DNA of 64,000 bases from positions 1 to 64,000 of the forward strand of contig JAAAPD010000011.1 in NCBI GenBank assembly GCA_009908505.1. The letters run 5' to 3'. Position numbers and translations under genes: made by a program. The stretch comes from Alphaproteobacteria bacterium (GTDB taxonomy: Bacteria > Pseudomonadota > Alphaproteobacteria > Rhodobacterales > Rhodobacteraceae). Positions 1 to 8,752 of this stretch are shown here, one piece after another (position 1 is the first letter of the stretch; every line of letters begins with the position of its first letter). The notes beneath the pieces are model-generated. The model was not told the DNA's origin. It worked only from the letters and a program-made list of their open reading frames with translations, and made no database searches.

Positions 1-61
1 TAGGCTGATGATGTCGTGACAGATACGAGAGCCGATGAGCGCGGAAAGGTCAGGTGCGGAC

Positions 62-244
62 ATGGAGGATCAGAACAGTTTCCTGGAGCCAGGGATGCTG
101 GTGCGCCACCCGGCGCAACCCGAATGGGGCGTCGGGCAGGTGCAATCCAATATCGACGGGCGGGTGACGGTGAACTTCCCTGACGAGGGCAAGGTGGTGA
201 TCGACAGCGCTCGGGTCATGCTGGTCCTGGTCTTTGCGGGTTGA
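62..244 (+). CDS. DUF3553 family small protein
   Basis: This 60-residue protein consists almost wholly of a DUF3553-type domain (PGMLVRHPAQPEWGVGQVQS followed by a short beta-rich core), a family common in Rhodobacterales. The WGVGQV segment resembles the beta-barrel turn of CarD/UvrD C-terminal domains, but no biochemical role is established. An in-frame ATG at 35 would add nine residues; I prefer 62 because the family normally starts shortly before the FLEPGMLV motif. It stands alone, with a 130-base gap before the ornithine-lipid genes. Nothing in that gap is recognisable. Confidence 0.75.
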   Translation: MEDQNSFLEPGMLVRHPAQPEWGVGQVQSNIDGRVTVNFPDEGKVVIDSARVMLVLVFAG

Positions 245-374
245 GCGAAGGGTAGTCGCGGACGCGAAAACACGCAAGGGTTGAGTTGCGTCCGCACGCA
301 ACGCGCGCCACCGTTGCCAAGCTGCGCCTGCGCCCCTACAACGCGCTGACCCGCAGACAGGCAACCGAACAGCG

Positions 375-1127
375 ATGGCACGGCCCACCCCCATCTTCGA
401 AACCGCACTGGCCCGCAACGAGGACGAGCTGCGCGCGGCGCTGGCGTTGCGCTATCGTGTTTTCGTACAGGAAATGGGGGCGGCCGATCACGGCGCGGGC
501 CTGGAACAGGACCGCTTCGATGCCCATGCCATGCACCTGCTTCTGCGTGACCGCGCCCGGCCCGAGGGTGACCAGGTTGTCGGGGTTTACCGGCTCATGG
601 ATGATGCGGCGGCCCGGGCGGCGGGACAGTTCTATTCCGAGGATGAATACGACCTGGCGCCGCTTCGGGCCACGGGCCGCCCCCTTCTGGAACTTGGCCG
701 ATCCTGCGTGCATCCCGATTACCGCGACGGCCAGGCGCTGTTTCACCTTTGGCGCGGTCTGGCGGCATTTGTGCTCGGCCATGGGTTCGAGGTCCTGTTC
801 GGCGTGGCCAGTTTTCACGGCACCGATGCCGACAGGCTGGCCCAGCCCCTGTCGCTTCTGCATCACCGGCACCTGGCGCCGGCACCCTTGCAGGTGCGCT
901 CTCGGCGGTTCGTGCCGATGGACCGGATACCGGAGGACCGCGTTGACCGGATCGCGGCGATGAAACAGACACCGGCGCTTATCAAGGCCTATCTGCGCCT
1001 GGGCGGCGTGGTGGGCGAAGGCGCCTTCGTGGACCACGATTTCAACACCACGGATGTCTGCCTGATCGTCGAGACCGCGGCGATGAACGATCGCCAGAGG
1101 GCGCTTTATGCAGGGGACGCCGCATGA
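375..1127 (+). CDS. olsB: L-ornithine N(alpha)-acyltransferase OlsB
   Basis: Predicted GNAT-fold acyltransferase that moves a 3-hydroxyacyl chain from acyl carrier protein to the alpha-amino group of ornithine, the first step of ornithine-lipid synthesis. The 250-residue length fits OlsB. Family-typical stretches are ALRYRVFVQEMG near residue 25, the LELGRSCVHPDYRDG segment around residue 110, and AYLRLGGVVGEGAFVDHDFNTTDV near the C-terminus. The stop overlaps the start of olsA by 4 bases, so the two steps of the pathway are translationally coupled. Ornithine lipids are phosphorus-free membrane lipids often used under phosphate limitation; no Pho box was recognised upstream. Confidence 0.9.
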   Translation: MARPTPIFETALARNEDELRAALALRYRVFVQEMGAADHGAGLEQDRFDAHAMHLLLRDRARPEGDQVVGVYRLMDDAAARAAGQFYSEDEYDLAPLRATGRPLLELGRSCVHPDYRDGQALFHLWRGLAAFVLGHGFEVLFGVASFHGTDADRLAQPLSLLHHRHLAPAPLQVRSRRFVPMDRIPEDRVDRIAAMKQTPALIKAYLRLGGVVGEGAFVDHDFNTTDVCLIVETAAMNDRQRALYAGDAA

Positions 1128-1957
1128 GCACCTGGCGGTCGGACGACCTGCCGGACAGCCACCGCATCGACGCGGCCGGCTGGATCAGGATCGCCCGGCG
1201 CGGCGTCCCGTTGGGGCTTTTGGTCTTCGGCTGCCTCGCGCTGTTGCTGCTGGTGCGGTTGGTCGAACGGCCACTTTTCGGGCAGGGCCGCCCCTGGACG
1301 CCCTTCATCACACAGTTCGTCTGCCGCAATGCCTTTCGCATCATCGGGATGGGCTACCGGACTGAGGGGACGCCGATGCGCGGCCCCGGCGCGGTCGTGG
1401 CGAACCATTCCAGCTGGCTGGACATTTTCGCGCTGAATGCGCGCAAGCGGATCTATTTCGTCTCCAAGTCCGAGGTGGCGGGCTGGCCCGGCATCGGCTG
1501 GCTTGCACGGGCCACGGGCACGGTCTTCATCGCCCGCGACCGGCGCGATGCCCCGGCACAGGTCGCAACCTTCCGCATGCGCCTGTCGCACGGGCACAAG
1601 CTGCTGTTCTTTCCCGAGGGCACCTCGACCGATGGCCGCCGGGTGCTGTCCTTCAAGCCGACGCTGTTCGCGGCCTTCTTCGAGCCGGCCTTTCGCGACA
1701 CGTTGCGCATCCAGCCGGTCTCGGTGATCTACCGCGCGCCCCCGGGGTCCGATCCTAGGCTTTATGGCTGGTGGGGCGACATGGCGTTCGGCCCGCACCT
1801 GTCGGCGACACTCGCGCAGCGCCCGCAGGGCGAGGTGGTGGTGAAATACCATGCCCCGGTGGCCGTGGCGGATTACAAGGACCGAAAGGCGCTGGCGGCT
1901 GCGCTGGAGGGTATCGTGCGCGGCGGGCTGACAGAAGCGGGCGTCGCGGGGCCGTAG
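1124..1957 (+). CDS. olsA: Lyso-ornithine lipid / 1-acylglycerol-3-phosphate O-acyltransferase OlsA
   Basis: PlsC-family membrane acyltransferase of 277 residues, predicted to add the second fatty acid to lyso-ornithine lipid. It has one N-terminal hydrophobic segment (about residues 30-46), the catalytic HX4D box NHSSWLD (H95, D100) and the substrate motif FFPEGTSTDG at about 162-171. PlsC-type enzymes can also act on lysophosphatidate, but the 4-base ATGA overlap with olsB makes the ornithine-lipid role the best call. The downstream gene is convergent, with its stop only a few bases away. Confidence 0.87.
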   Translation: MSTWRSDDLPDSHRIDAAGWIRIARRGVPLGLLVFGCLALLLLVRLVERPLFGQGRPWTPFITQFVCRNAFRIIGMGYRTEGTPMRGPGAVVANHSSWLDIFALNARKRIYFVSKSEVAGWPGIGWLARATGTVFIARDRRDAPAQVATFRMRLSHGHKLLFFPEGTSTDGRRVLSFKPTLFAAFFEPAFRDTLRIQPVSVIYRAPPGSDPRLYGWWGDMAFGPHLSATLAQRPQGEVVVKYHAPVAVADYKDRKALAAALEGIVRGGLTEAGVAGP

Positions 1958-1960
1958 CCG

Positions 1961-2584
1961 CTAGAACATTGCCGCGCGCAAATCCTGCAAGGCCGAAACC
2001 GGATCCTCGGCGCCCCAGATCTCGTCGCCGATGCCGAAGAAATCGGTCGCCGGGGCGAGGTCGCGGATCATGACGGTGTCCAGCGCGCCCTCGGCCACGA
2101 CGGGCACCTCGATCATCATCGACCACCATTCGAACAGTTCGCGTTCGGCCTGCCGCCCGTCGCCAAGCGGGCTGACGCCGCAGGGCCCGAAGCTGACGTA
2201 ATCGGCGCCCAATTCACCGGCGGTCATGCCGTCATGTCGCGAATTGTGGCAGAAGGCGCCGACGATGGCCTCGTCGCCCAGTTCCTTGCGTGTCTTGCGC
2301 ACCGAGCGCGCGCCGTCGGTCAGGTGCACCCCGTCAAGTCCCAACCGATCCACCAGCAGAATGTGGCTGTCGATCACCAGGGCCACGTCGCGGGCATGGG
2401 TGACTTCGCGCAGGGCATCGGCGGCCCGCGCGATCCGGTCCTCGTCCCGCGTGCCGAGTGCAAGGCGCACGCAAGCGACCTCGACGCTGTCGAGCACGCG
2501 GGCAAGCATATCCGGATGGCTGGACAGTTCGAAATCGGTGGGGGTGATCAGGTAGATCTGCGGGTGCTCTTTTTCGTCGGCCAT
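1961..2584 (-). CDS. Thiamine phosphate synthase-like TIM-barrel protein
   Basis: A 207-residue protein of the ThiE/TenI superfamily. Visible hallmarks are the opening strand PQIYLITP, the DGVHLTDG motif at about residues 99-106, and YVSFGPCGVSP in the phosphate-binding region. ThiE joins HMP-pyrophosphate and thiazole phosphate; TenI-type relatives are aminotransferases of thiazole intermediates. The C-terminal phosphate motif (FFGIGDEIWG) is not the classical IGGI, so the exact activity is uncertain. It is monocistronic and convergent with olsA; no other thi gene lies nearby. Confidence 0.7.
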   Translation of the reverse strand: MADEKEHPQIYLITPTDFELSSHPDMLARVLDSVEVACVRLALGTRDEDRIARAADALREVTHARDVALVIDSHILLVDRLGLDGVHLTDGARSVRKTRKELGDEAIVGAFCHNSRHDGMTAGELGADYVSFGPCGVSPLGDGRQAERELFEWWSMMIEVPVVAEGALDTVMIRDLAPATDFFGIGDEIWGAEDPVSALQDLRAAMF

Positions 2585-2708
2585 TGTCTGTCCGCCTGTC
2601 TTGATGGGGTTTCGCCGCTATAGCGTTGAAATCGGGGCTTGGCTACCGCTTGCCGAACAAGGTGGGCTTGCGTATCAGCGGGCAGACCCGCAGCCAGCCG
2701 AGACCGCC

Positions 2709-3452
2709 ATGCCCAGCGAAACCCCGCAACCCGCCTTCGTCCTGATCCGCCCGCAGATGGGCGAGAATATCGGTGCCGCCGCGCGGGCCATGTGGAATTT
2801 CGGGCTGGACCGGATGCGCGTGGTCGCGCCGCGTGATGGCTGGCCCAACCCGGCCGCCGTGGCGATGGCCAGCGGGGCGGGGCGCCTTCTGGACGAGGCG
2901 ATTCTGGCCGGTGACTTGGCCGAGGGAATCGCGGACCGGACCCATGTCTATGCCACGACGGCCCGGCCACGAGAACTGACCAAGCCCGTCTTCACGCCCG
3001 AGGCGGCCATGAAGGACGCCGCCGAACGGATCGGCCGGGGCGAAAAGGTCGCGGTGATGTTCGGCCCCGAGCGCGCCGGCATGGAAAACGCCGATATCGC
3101 GCAGGCCAATGCCATCATCACCGTGCCGGTCAACCCGGACTTCCCGTCGCTCAACCTGGCGCAATGCGTCTTGCTGGTGGGCTATGAATGGCGCCGCGCC
3201 GTGGAGGTGGCCGAGGACATGGTGCTGCGCGGCCAGCGCACGGACCTGGCCGACGGTGCCGAGATCGAGGCGCTTGCGCGTCATTACGAGGAGCGGATGG
3301 ACGAGGCGGGCTTCTTCTACCCGCCGGAAAAGGCTGACAGCATGAAGCTGAACCTGCGCAACCTGTGGTCGCGCATGCCGTTGACGCGGGCGGATGTGCA
3401 GATGTTGCATGGCATGATGCGGCAATTGGTGCGCTGGAAAGAAAAGGGCTGA
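2709..3452 (+). CDS. SpoU/TrmJ-family RNA 2'-O-methyltransferase
   Basis: SPOUT-fold methyltransferase of 247 residues. The N-terminus FVLIRPQMGENIGAAARAM is the SpoU motif 1, MFGPERAGMEN is motif 2, and VPVNPDFPSLNLAQCVLLVGYEW carries motif 3 with the SAM-binding trefoil knot. The C-terminal extension with KLNLRNLWSRMPL is typical of TrmJ (LasT/YfhQ) proteins that methylate position 32 of tRNAs. I start at the ATG at 2709, which gives the family's usual short N-terminus; an upstream in-frame ATG at 2601 would add 36 unrelated residues. Confidence 0.85.
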   Translation: MPSETPQPAFVLIRPQMGENIGAAARAMWNFGLDRMRVVAPRDGWPNPAAVAMASGAGRLLDEAILAGDLAEGIADRTHVYATTARPRELTKPVFTPEAAMKDAAERIGRGEKVAVMFGPERAGMENADIAQANAIITVPVNPDFPSLNLAQCVLLVGYEWRRAVEVAEDMVLRGQRTDLADGAEIEALARHYEERMDEAGFFYPPEKADSMKLNLRNLWSRMPLTRADVQMLHGMMRQLVRWKEKG

Positions 3453-3530
3453 GACAGGCTGCCGCGCTTGCTTGCCCCCGGGGGCGGCGCGGCATAGCTT
3501 GCTCGCCAGGACGAACCGGGAAGGGCAGGA

Positions 3531-4673
3531 ATGGCCGACAAGAAACGCAGCATCTTCGAAGAGGTCGACACGGCGGAAAAACCCGCCGTTGCACCGGGCG
3601 GGATCGAGAAGGGCAGCCGCTCGGGCGCGCGCGGAGCGATCCGCCTCTGGCTGATGAGCCTCTTTGCGCTGGTGGTGGTGATGATCGCCGTGGGCGGCTT
3701 GACCCGGCTGACGGATTCGGGCCTGTCGATCACCGAATGGGCGCCGCTCAGCGGGGCGGTTCCACCTCTGTCCGAGGCGGACTGGCAGGCGGAATTCGAC
3801 GCCTACAAGCAGATTCCCGAATACATCGAACAGAATGCCGGCATGTCCATGGCCGAATTCAAGGTCATCTACTGGTGGGAATGGGGGCATCGGCAGCTGG
3901 GCCGGTTCATCGGCCTTGTCTGGGCGATCGGCTTTTTCGTCTTCCTGCTGGCCCGAAAGATCCCGGCGGGCTGGACCGGGCGGCTGCTGCTGCTGGGCGG
4001 GCTCGGCGGGCTGCAAGGCGCCATCGGCTGGTGGATGGTGCATTCGGGCCTGCAGGAGGGGATGCTCGACGTGGCCTCTTATCGGCTGGCCACACATCTG
4101 GGCCTTGCCTTCGCCATTCTTGGGCTGATCGCTTGGTATGTGTTCCTGCTGGGCCGGACCGAGGCCGCGTTGATGCAGGCCCGGCGGCTGGCCGATGCCA
4201 GGCTGTTCTCGCTGTCGACCGGGCTGATGCATTTCACCTTCCTGCAGATCCTGCTGGGCGCGCTGGTGGCGGGCATCGACGCGGGCCGTGCCTTTCCGAC
4301 ATGGCCGCTCATGGGCGGCGGATTCTTTCCGCCCGATCCGTTCCAGCTGACGCCGGTCTGGCGCAACTTCTTCGAGGACGCCGGGCTGGTGCAGTTCATT
4401 CACCGGATGTCGGGCTACCTGTTGTTCATCTTCGCCATCATCGTCTGGCGGCGCGGGCAGGGGGCGGCCAATGGCACGACGCGGTTCGCGTTCAACGCGG
4501 TCTTCGCCGCGATATCGGTCCAGATGCTGATCGGGATCGCCACCGTGCTATATTCCGCGCCCTGGCAGATCGCCATCGTTCACCAACTGGTCGCGGTGCT
4601 GGTCTTCGTCCTGATCCTGCGGGCGCGTTACCTGTCGCGCTACCCGCTGCCGCAATCGCTGAGGGGGGCCTGA
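3531..4673 (+). CDS. ctaA: Heme A synthase (COX15/CtaA family)
   Basis: Inner-membrane enzyme that oxidises the C8 methyl of heme O to give heme A for aa3-type cytochrome oxidase. The 380 residues include about eight hydrophobic helices. The conserved haem-ligand or near-haem histidines sit in WEWGHRQLGR, RLATHLGLA, LVQFIHRMSGY and AIVHQLVAVL, and the GGLTRLTDSGLSITEW segment after the first helix is diagnostic of type 2 CtaA. The start follows a GGGAAGGGCAGGA ribosome-binding region. The next gene begins 1 base after its stop, but that peptidase has no obvious functional link. Confidence 0.95.
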   Translation: MADKKRSIFEEVDTAEKPAVAPGGIEKGSRSGARGAIRLWLMSLFALVVVMIAVGGLTRLTDSGLSITEWAPLSGAVPPLSEADWQAEFDAYKQIPEYIEQNAGMSMAEFKVIYWWEWGHRQLGRFIGLVWAIGFFVFLLARKIPAGWTGRLLLLGGLGGLQGAIGWWMVHSGLQEGMLDVASYRLATHLGLAFAILGLIAWYVFLLGRTEAALMQARRLADARLFSLSTGLMHFTFLQILLGALVAGIDAGRAFPTWPLMGGGFFPPDPFQLTPVWRNFFEDAGLVQFIHRMSGYLLFIFAIIVWRRGQGAANGTTRFAFNAVFAAISVQMLIGIATVLYSAPWQIAIVHQLVAVLVFVLILRARYLSRYPLPQSLRGA

Positions 4674-4674
4674 C

Positions 4675-6144
4675 ATGAACGCCTATGACGAGTTGATGAA
4701 ATTCGCCCGGACCACCCAGGCGCTGGCGCAGGTGGCCGGCCGGCTGGGCTGGGACCAGGAAACCATGATGCCGCGCGCTGCCGCACCGCAGCGGGCCGAG
4801 GAAATGGCGGCGATGGAGGCGGTGCTGCATGCCCGCCGCACCGATCCGCGGGTCGGCGATTGGCTGGAGGCGGCCGAAACCAGCGGGCCGGTGCAGGTCG
4901 CGAACCTGCGCCTGATCCGCCGCGACCACGAGCGGGCGCGCAAGGTGCCCGCCCGGTTGGCCGCCGAGATCGCCCGCGTCACTTCGATGGCGCAGGGGAT
5001 TTGGGCCAAGGCGCGCGAGGAGGATGATTTCGCCACCTTCGCGCCGACACTGAAAGAGGTCGTCGCCCTGAAACGCGAGGAAGGCGCGGCGCTTGCCGAG
5101 GGCGCCGATGTCTATGACGCGATGTTGCAGGATTACGAACCCGGCGCCACGGCCGGTCAGTTGGATGCGATGTTCGCACGGATGCGCCCGCGCCTGGTAG
5201 CCCTGCGCGAGGCGGTGCTGGACCGGCCAGCGCCGCCGGCACTGAGCGGCGATTTCGACGAGGGGGCGCAGATGCGTTTTGCGCGCCAGGTGGCCAAGAG
5301 TTTCGGCTATGACATGGCCAAGGGCCGCGTGGACAAAGCGGTGCATCCGTTTTCCTCTGGCTCGGGCCTGGATGTCCGGATCACCACCCGGACCAACCCC
5401 GCCGATCCGTTCAACAGCCTGTATTCCACCATCCACGAGGTCGGCCACGGCGCCTATGAGCAGAACATCCACCCCGATCACCTGCTGACCCCGGTGGGCC
5501 AGGGCGTGTCGATGGGCGTGCATGAAAGCCAGTCGCGCATCTACGAGAACCAGCTGGGCCGGTCCGAGGCCCTTGCCGGTTGGCTCTACAGCCAGATGAA
5601 GACGGCCTTTGGCGCGCTTTCGGTGCCCGATGCCCAGGCGCTTTATGCCGCGATCAACCGCGTCCAGTCGGGATATATCCGCACCGAGGCGGACGAGGTG
5701 CATTACAACCTGCACATCCTGCTGCGCTTCGACCTGGAACGCGACCTGATCGCGCGCAGGTTGGAAGTGGACGATCTGGAGGCGGCCTGGAACGCCCGGT
5801 TCGAGGCCGATTTCGGTATTGCCGTGGACCGGCCCTCCAACGGGGTGCTGCAGGACGTGCACTGGTCGGTGGGTCTGTTCGGGTATTTCCCGACCTACAC
5901 GCTGGGCAATGTCTATGCCGGCTGCCTTTACGAGGCACTGCGCCGCGATGTGCCGGACCTGGAGGTGGGGCTGGCCATCGGCGACCTGAGCCCGGCCACC
6001 GACTGGCTGCGCGACAAGGTCCAGGTCCATGGCGGACTGTACCAGCCCCGCGAAACCATCGCCCGCGCCTGTGGCGAAGAGCCGAGCGAAGAGCCACTCT
6101 TGCGCTACCTGGAAGAGAAGTTCGGCGGGCTTTACGGGGTATGA
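4675..6144 (+). CDS. M32 family metallocarboxypeptidase (Taq carboxypeptidase type)
   Basis: Cytosolic zinc carboxypeptidase of 489 residues, the usual family length. Signatures visible are HPF at 224-226, DVRITTR at about 233-239, the zinc motif HEVGH (H254, E255, H258), and the later segments HESQSRIYENQLGRS and GYIRTEADEVHYNLHI containing downstream metal or substrate residues. It removes C-terminal amino acids from peptides. The gene follows ctaA with a 1-base gap, so it is probably co-transcribed, and it is followed by a dispersed intergenic repeat at 6209-6270. Confidence 0.93.
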   Translation: MNAYDELMKFARTTQALAQVAGRLGWDQETMMPRAAAPQRAEEMAAMEAVLHARRTDPRVGDWLEAAETSGPVQVANLRLIRRDHERARKVPARLAAEIARVTSMAQGIWAKAREEDDFATFAPTLKEVVALKREEGAALAEGADVYDAMLQDYEPGATAGQLDAMFARMRPRLVALREAVLDRPAPPALSGDFDEGAQMRFARQVAKSFGYDMAKGRVDKAVHPFSSGSGLDVRITTRTNPADPFNSLYSTIHEVGHGAYEQNIHPDHLLTPVGQGVSMGVHESQSRIYENQLGRSEALAGWLYSQMKTAFGALSVPDAQALYAAINRVQSGYIRTEADEVHYNLHILLRFDLERDLIARRLEVDDLEAAWNARFEADFGIAVDRPSNGVLQDVHWSVGLFGYFPTYTLGNVYAGCLYEALRRDVPDLEVGLAIGDLSPATDWLRDKVQVHGGLYQPRETIARACGEEPSEEPLLRYLEEKFGGLYGV

Positions 6145-6208
6145 CCATGGTGAGTGGCTGACGCCACGCCGTTCGCCTTGGCGTCGCCTTTGGCGCCGAC
6201 TTCGGGGC

Positions 6209-6270
6209 AGGGGCGCTGCCCCTCTTGGCCTGCGGCCAATTCACCCCGGGATATTTCCCGGTCCAAAGAA
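6209..6270. repeat. Dispersed intergenic repeat, copy A
   Basis: This 62-base element contains a stem AGGGGC-GCT-GCCCCT (6209-6223), a smaller stem GGCC-TGC-GGCC (6228-6238), then AATTCACCCCGGGATA and GGTCCAAAGAA. The reverse complement recurs almost perfectly at 14876-14936. It lies between the convergent peptidase and enoyl-CoA hydratase genes. The hairpins suggest a role in transcript ends, or a REP/MITE-like element; both ideas are inference. Confidence 0.75.
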
Positions 6271-6278
6271 AGCGGGAC

Positions 6279-7064
6279 CTAACCGGCCCAGTCGGGTTTG
6301 CGTTTTTCCAGGAAGGCGGTGATGCCTTCATCGGTGTCGCGGTCGAGCATGTTGCGGACCATCACGTCGCCGGCATGGGCATAGGCCTCGGCCGTGGTCA
6401 TCTGGGCCTGGTCGTAAAAGGCGGTTTTGCCGGCGCGGACCGCGCTGGCCAGTTTGCCGGCCACGGTCTCGGCCAGGTCTGTCGTGGCCGCGTCCAGTTG
6501 ATCGGCGGGGACGGCGCGGTTGATCAAGCCGATCTCGACCGCCTCGTCGGTTTCGATCAACCGGCCGGTCGTCAGCATCTCGAAGGCGCGTTTGCGGGGC
6601 ACGTTGCGGGTCAGCGCCACCATGGGCGTGGAACAGAACAGCCCGATATTGACGCCGTTCACGCCAAAGCGGGTGCCCTCGGCGGCCATCGCCATGTCGC
6701 AGGTCGCCACCAATTGGCAGCCGGCGGCGGCGGCAACGCCGTGCACCTTGGCGATGACCGGTTGCGGGATCAACTGGATCGTCTGCATCAGCTTCGTGCA
6801 GCGGGTGAACAGATCGGCAAAATAGGCGGCGCCTGCATCCTCGGCCTGGCGACCGGCCTGCATTTCCTTGAGGTCATGGCCCGCGCAAAAGGCCTTGCCC
6901 GATCCGGCCAGCGTGACGGCGCGGATGTCGTCGCTTTCGCCGATATCATCGAGTGCTTCCTGAAGCGCGGCCAGCATGGCATCGGACAGCGCATTGAGCT
7001 TTTCGGGCGCGGTCATCACCAGCTGGGCGACGCCGTTACGGTCTGTGCGGTCTAGCAGGGACAT
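6279..7064 (-). CDS. Enoyl-CoA hydratase/isomerase family protein
   Basis: Crotonase-fold protein of 261 residues. It has the CoA/oxyanion motif GKAFCAGHDLKEM near residue 60, and the second half of the oxyanion region KVHGVAAAAGCQLVATCDMAMA near 105. The C-terminal crotonase trimerisation region is present. The substrate cannot be read from sequence; related annotated proteins are short- or medium-chain enoyl-CoA hydratases. I chose the ATG at 7064, preceded by GAAAGGAAC, over upstream in-frame starts. It is divergent from the PaaI thioesterase gene, another acyl-CoA enzyme, with a 60-base shared promoter region. Confidence 0.87.
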   Translation of the reverse strand: MSLLDRTDRNGVAQLVMTAPEKLNALSDAMLAALQEALDDIGESDDIRAVTLAGSGKAFCAGHDLKEMQAGRQAEDAGAAYFADLFTRCTKLMQTIQLIPQPVIAKVHGVAAAAGCQLVATCDMAMAAEGTRFGVNGVNIGLFCSTPMVALTRNVPRKRAFEMLTTGRLIETDEAVEIGLINRAVPADQLDAATTDLAETVAGKLASAVRAGKTAFYDQAQMTTAEAYAHAGDVMVRNMLDRDTDEGITAFLEKRKPDWAG

Positions 7065-7124
7065 GGCTTGTTCCTTTCGCGGTTTCGGGGCAAGTCTAAT
7101 GGTCTGACAGGCAGGGGGAAAGAG

Positions 7125-7553
7125 ATGGCTTTGACGATGGATATCGCCGAGATGACGGCCTTCCTGGACGAGGTTTTTCCGCAGGTACGCGGGGATTTTG
7201 CGATCGAGCGGATGGATGAGGATCTGCTTGTGATGCGCCTCAAGGTCGTTGAGCGGCACCTGCGGCCGGGTGGCACGGTATCGGGCCCGGCCATGTTCGC
7301 GCTGGCGGACGTGGCCGCCTATGTGGCGACTATGGCGCGGATCGGCAAGCAGGCCCTGGCGGTGACGACGAATTGCGCCATCGACTTCATGCGCAAGCCG
7401 CAGGCCGGGCGCGACATCATCGCGCGGGCCGAGGTGCTGAAACTGGGTCGGACGCTGAGCGTGACCGAGGTGCGGCTGTTTTCCGAAGGGATGGACATGC
7501 CCGTGGCGCGGGCCAGTCTGACCTATTCGATCCCGCCCTCCGAGACGGCCTGA
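7125..7553 (+). CDS. PaaI-type hotdog-fold acyl-CoA thioesterase
   Basis: A 142-residue single hotdog domain. LRPGGTVSGPAMFALADVAAYVATMARIG is the central helix region with the catalytic Asp position, and TTNCAIDFMRKPQAGRDIIARAEVLKLGR is the following sheet typical of PaaI thioesterases. The ATG at 7125 is preceded by AGGGGGAAAGAG. It probably hydrolyses aryl- or acyl-CoA to salvage CoA. It shares an intergenic region with the divergent enoyl-CoA hydratase and is followed by a perfect FNR-type box serving the next gene. Confidence 0.85.
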   Translation: MALTMDIAEMTAFLDEVFPQVRGDFAIERMDEDLLVMRLKVVERHLRPGGTVSGPAMFALADVAAYVATMARIGKQALAVTTNCAIDFMRKPQAGRDIIARAEVLKLGRTLSVTEVRLFSEGMDMPVARASLTYSIPPSETA

Positions 7554-7561
7554 CCAGCCCG

Positions 7562-7575
7562 TTGATTCAAATCAA
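7562..7575. promoter_or_regulatory. Perfect FNR/FnrL-type box
   Basis: TTGATTCAAATCAA matches the consensus TTGAT-N4-ATCAA at every defined position. It is centred about 78 bases before the ATG of the SLAC1/TDT transporter at 7647. An AT-rich TATATT follows at 7586-7591 and could be a -10 element, though its spacing is not that of a canonical class II FNR promoter, so activation versus repression is open. Dnr/NnrR-type regulators bind related sites. Confidence 0.75.
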
Positions 7576-7646
7576 GGAAACGGCATATATTCTGGGGCAG
7601 ACCCATGATCCCGGCCCGAACCGCACTCAACCGCAAGGAAAGCCCG

Positions 7647-8624
7647 ATGACCGAAACCACGCAAGACACGGCCCCCGAGGCGCGGCTGGCGCATTTTCCT
7701 GTGACCTTTTTCGCCATCGTCATGGGGCTTCTGGGACTGACGCTCGCCTTGCACGCGGCCGACCCGTTCTGGGCGCCGGCGGCCATGCTGTCGCGGGTCA
7801 TGCTGTGGCTGGCGGTGGCGGCGCTGGGGGCGATCACGCTGGTCTACCTGATCAAGGCGCTGCGGCATCCCGGTGCGGTGGCCGCGGAATGGAACCATCC
7901 GGTCAAGCTGGCCTTCTTTCCGACGATCACCGTTTCGCTTCTGCTGCTGGCAACGGCGGTTTGGCCGATCGCGCCGGACCTGGCGCGGATGATCTGGATC
8001 ATCGGTGTGATCGGGCAGGGTGTGCTGACCATTGCGGTTGTCACTGGCTGGATCAGTCACCGCAGTTTCCAGGTCGGTCACCTGACGCCCGCCTGGTTCA
8101 TCCCGGCGGTGGGCAACGTGATCGTGCCGGTGGCCGGCGTCAAGATGGGCCATGTCGAGACCTCGTGGCTGTTCTTTGCCGGTGGCATGATGTTCTGGGT
8201 GGTTCTCCTGACGCTGGTGATGAACCGGCTGATCTTTCACGACCCGATCCCGGCGCGCCTGTTCCCGACCATGGTGATCCTGATCGCGCCGCCCTCGGTC
8301 GCCTTCGTGGCCTATCTGCAATTGGTCGACACGGTGGATGGCATGGCGCGTGTGCTGATCTACGCCGCCTACATCTTTGCCGCGCTCGTCGTTGCGCAGG
8401 TGCCGAAACTGGCGCGGCTGCCCTTTGCCCTGTCGTGGTGGGCGCTGAGCTTTCCGTTGGCCGCGCTGGCCATCGCGTCCTTCCGGTTCGCGGCGCTGGA
8501 GGGCACGCAGACACATCTCGTGATCGGCTTCGCGGTGCTTGCGGTCCTGGTGGCCGTCGTGGCCGGGCTGATGGCGCGGACGGGGCTGGCCATCGCACGG
8601 GGCGAGATTTGCCGCCCCGAATGA
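7647..8624 (+). CDS. TDT/SLAC1-family membrane transporter
   Basis: Integral membrane protein of 325 residues with about ten hydrophobic helices, resembling the tellurite-resistance/dicarboxylate (TehA, Mae1) and plant SLAC1 anion-channel superfamily. The opening APEARLAHFPVTFFAIVMGLLGLTLA, the WNHPVKLAFFPTITVSLLLLA segment and FQVGHLTPAWFIPAVGN are typical of the SLAC1 group. It is a candidate anion channel or exporter; the ion is unknown. The ATG at 7647 has AAGGAAAG 5-6 bases upstream and is preferred to an ATG at 7605. An FNR box upstream suggests oxygen-linked control. Confidence 0.85.
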   Translation: MTETTQDTAPEARLAHFPVTFFAIVMGLLGLTLALHAADPFWAPAAMLSRVMLWLAVAALGAITLVYLIKALRHPGAVAAEWNHPVKLAFFPTITVSLLLLATAVWPIAPDLARMIWIIGVIGQGVLTIAVVTGWISHRSFQVGHLTPAWFIPAVGNVIVPVAGVKMGHVETSWLFFAGGMMFWVVLLTLVMNRLIFHDPIPARLFPTMVILIAPPSVAFVAYLQLVDTVDGMARVLIYAAYIFAALVVAQVPKLARLPFALSWWALSFPLAALAIASFRFAALEGTQTHLVIGFAVLAVLVAVVAGLMARTGLAIARGEICRPE

Positions 8625-8689
8625 TGGGGTAAAATAATACCTAAATATTAACCGCCTGAAAAAGTTTGGTTTTCCAGCCCCTTTGGCGC

Positions 8690-8717
8690 TTGACTGCGCG
8701 CGGCAAATCCTTAGAAC
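8690..8717 (+). promoter_or_regulatory. Predicted sigma-70 type promoter of rplM-rpsI
   Basis: TTGACT (8690-8695) and TAGAAC (8712-8717) are separated by 16 bases, a spacing normal for housekeeping alphaproteobacterial promoters. They lie about 35 bases before the rplM ATG, in the only non-coding stretch before this ribosomal operon. Confidence 0.6.
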
Positions 8718-8752
8718 ACGCCCATCCGAAACCCCAACCAGGGCCGAAACAC

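Noticed and set aside
2643-4403. A 586-codon minus-strand frame opposite the RNA methyltransferase and ctaA genes
   Set aside because: It is antisense to two well-supported genes, with low-complexity His/Arg/Gln-rich translation.
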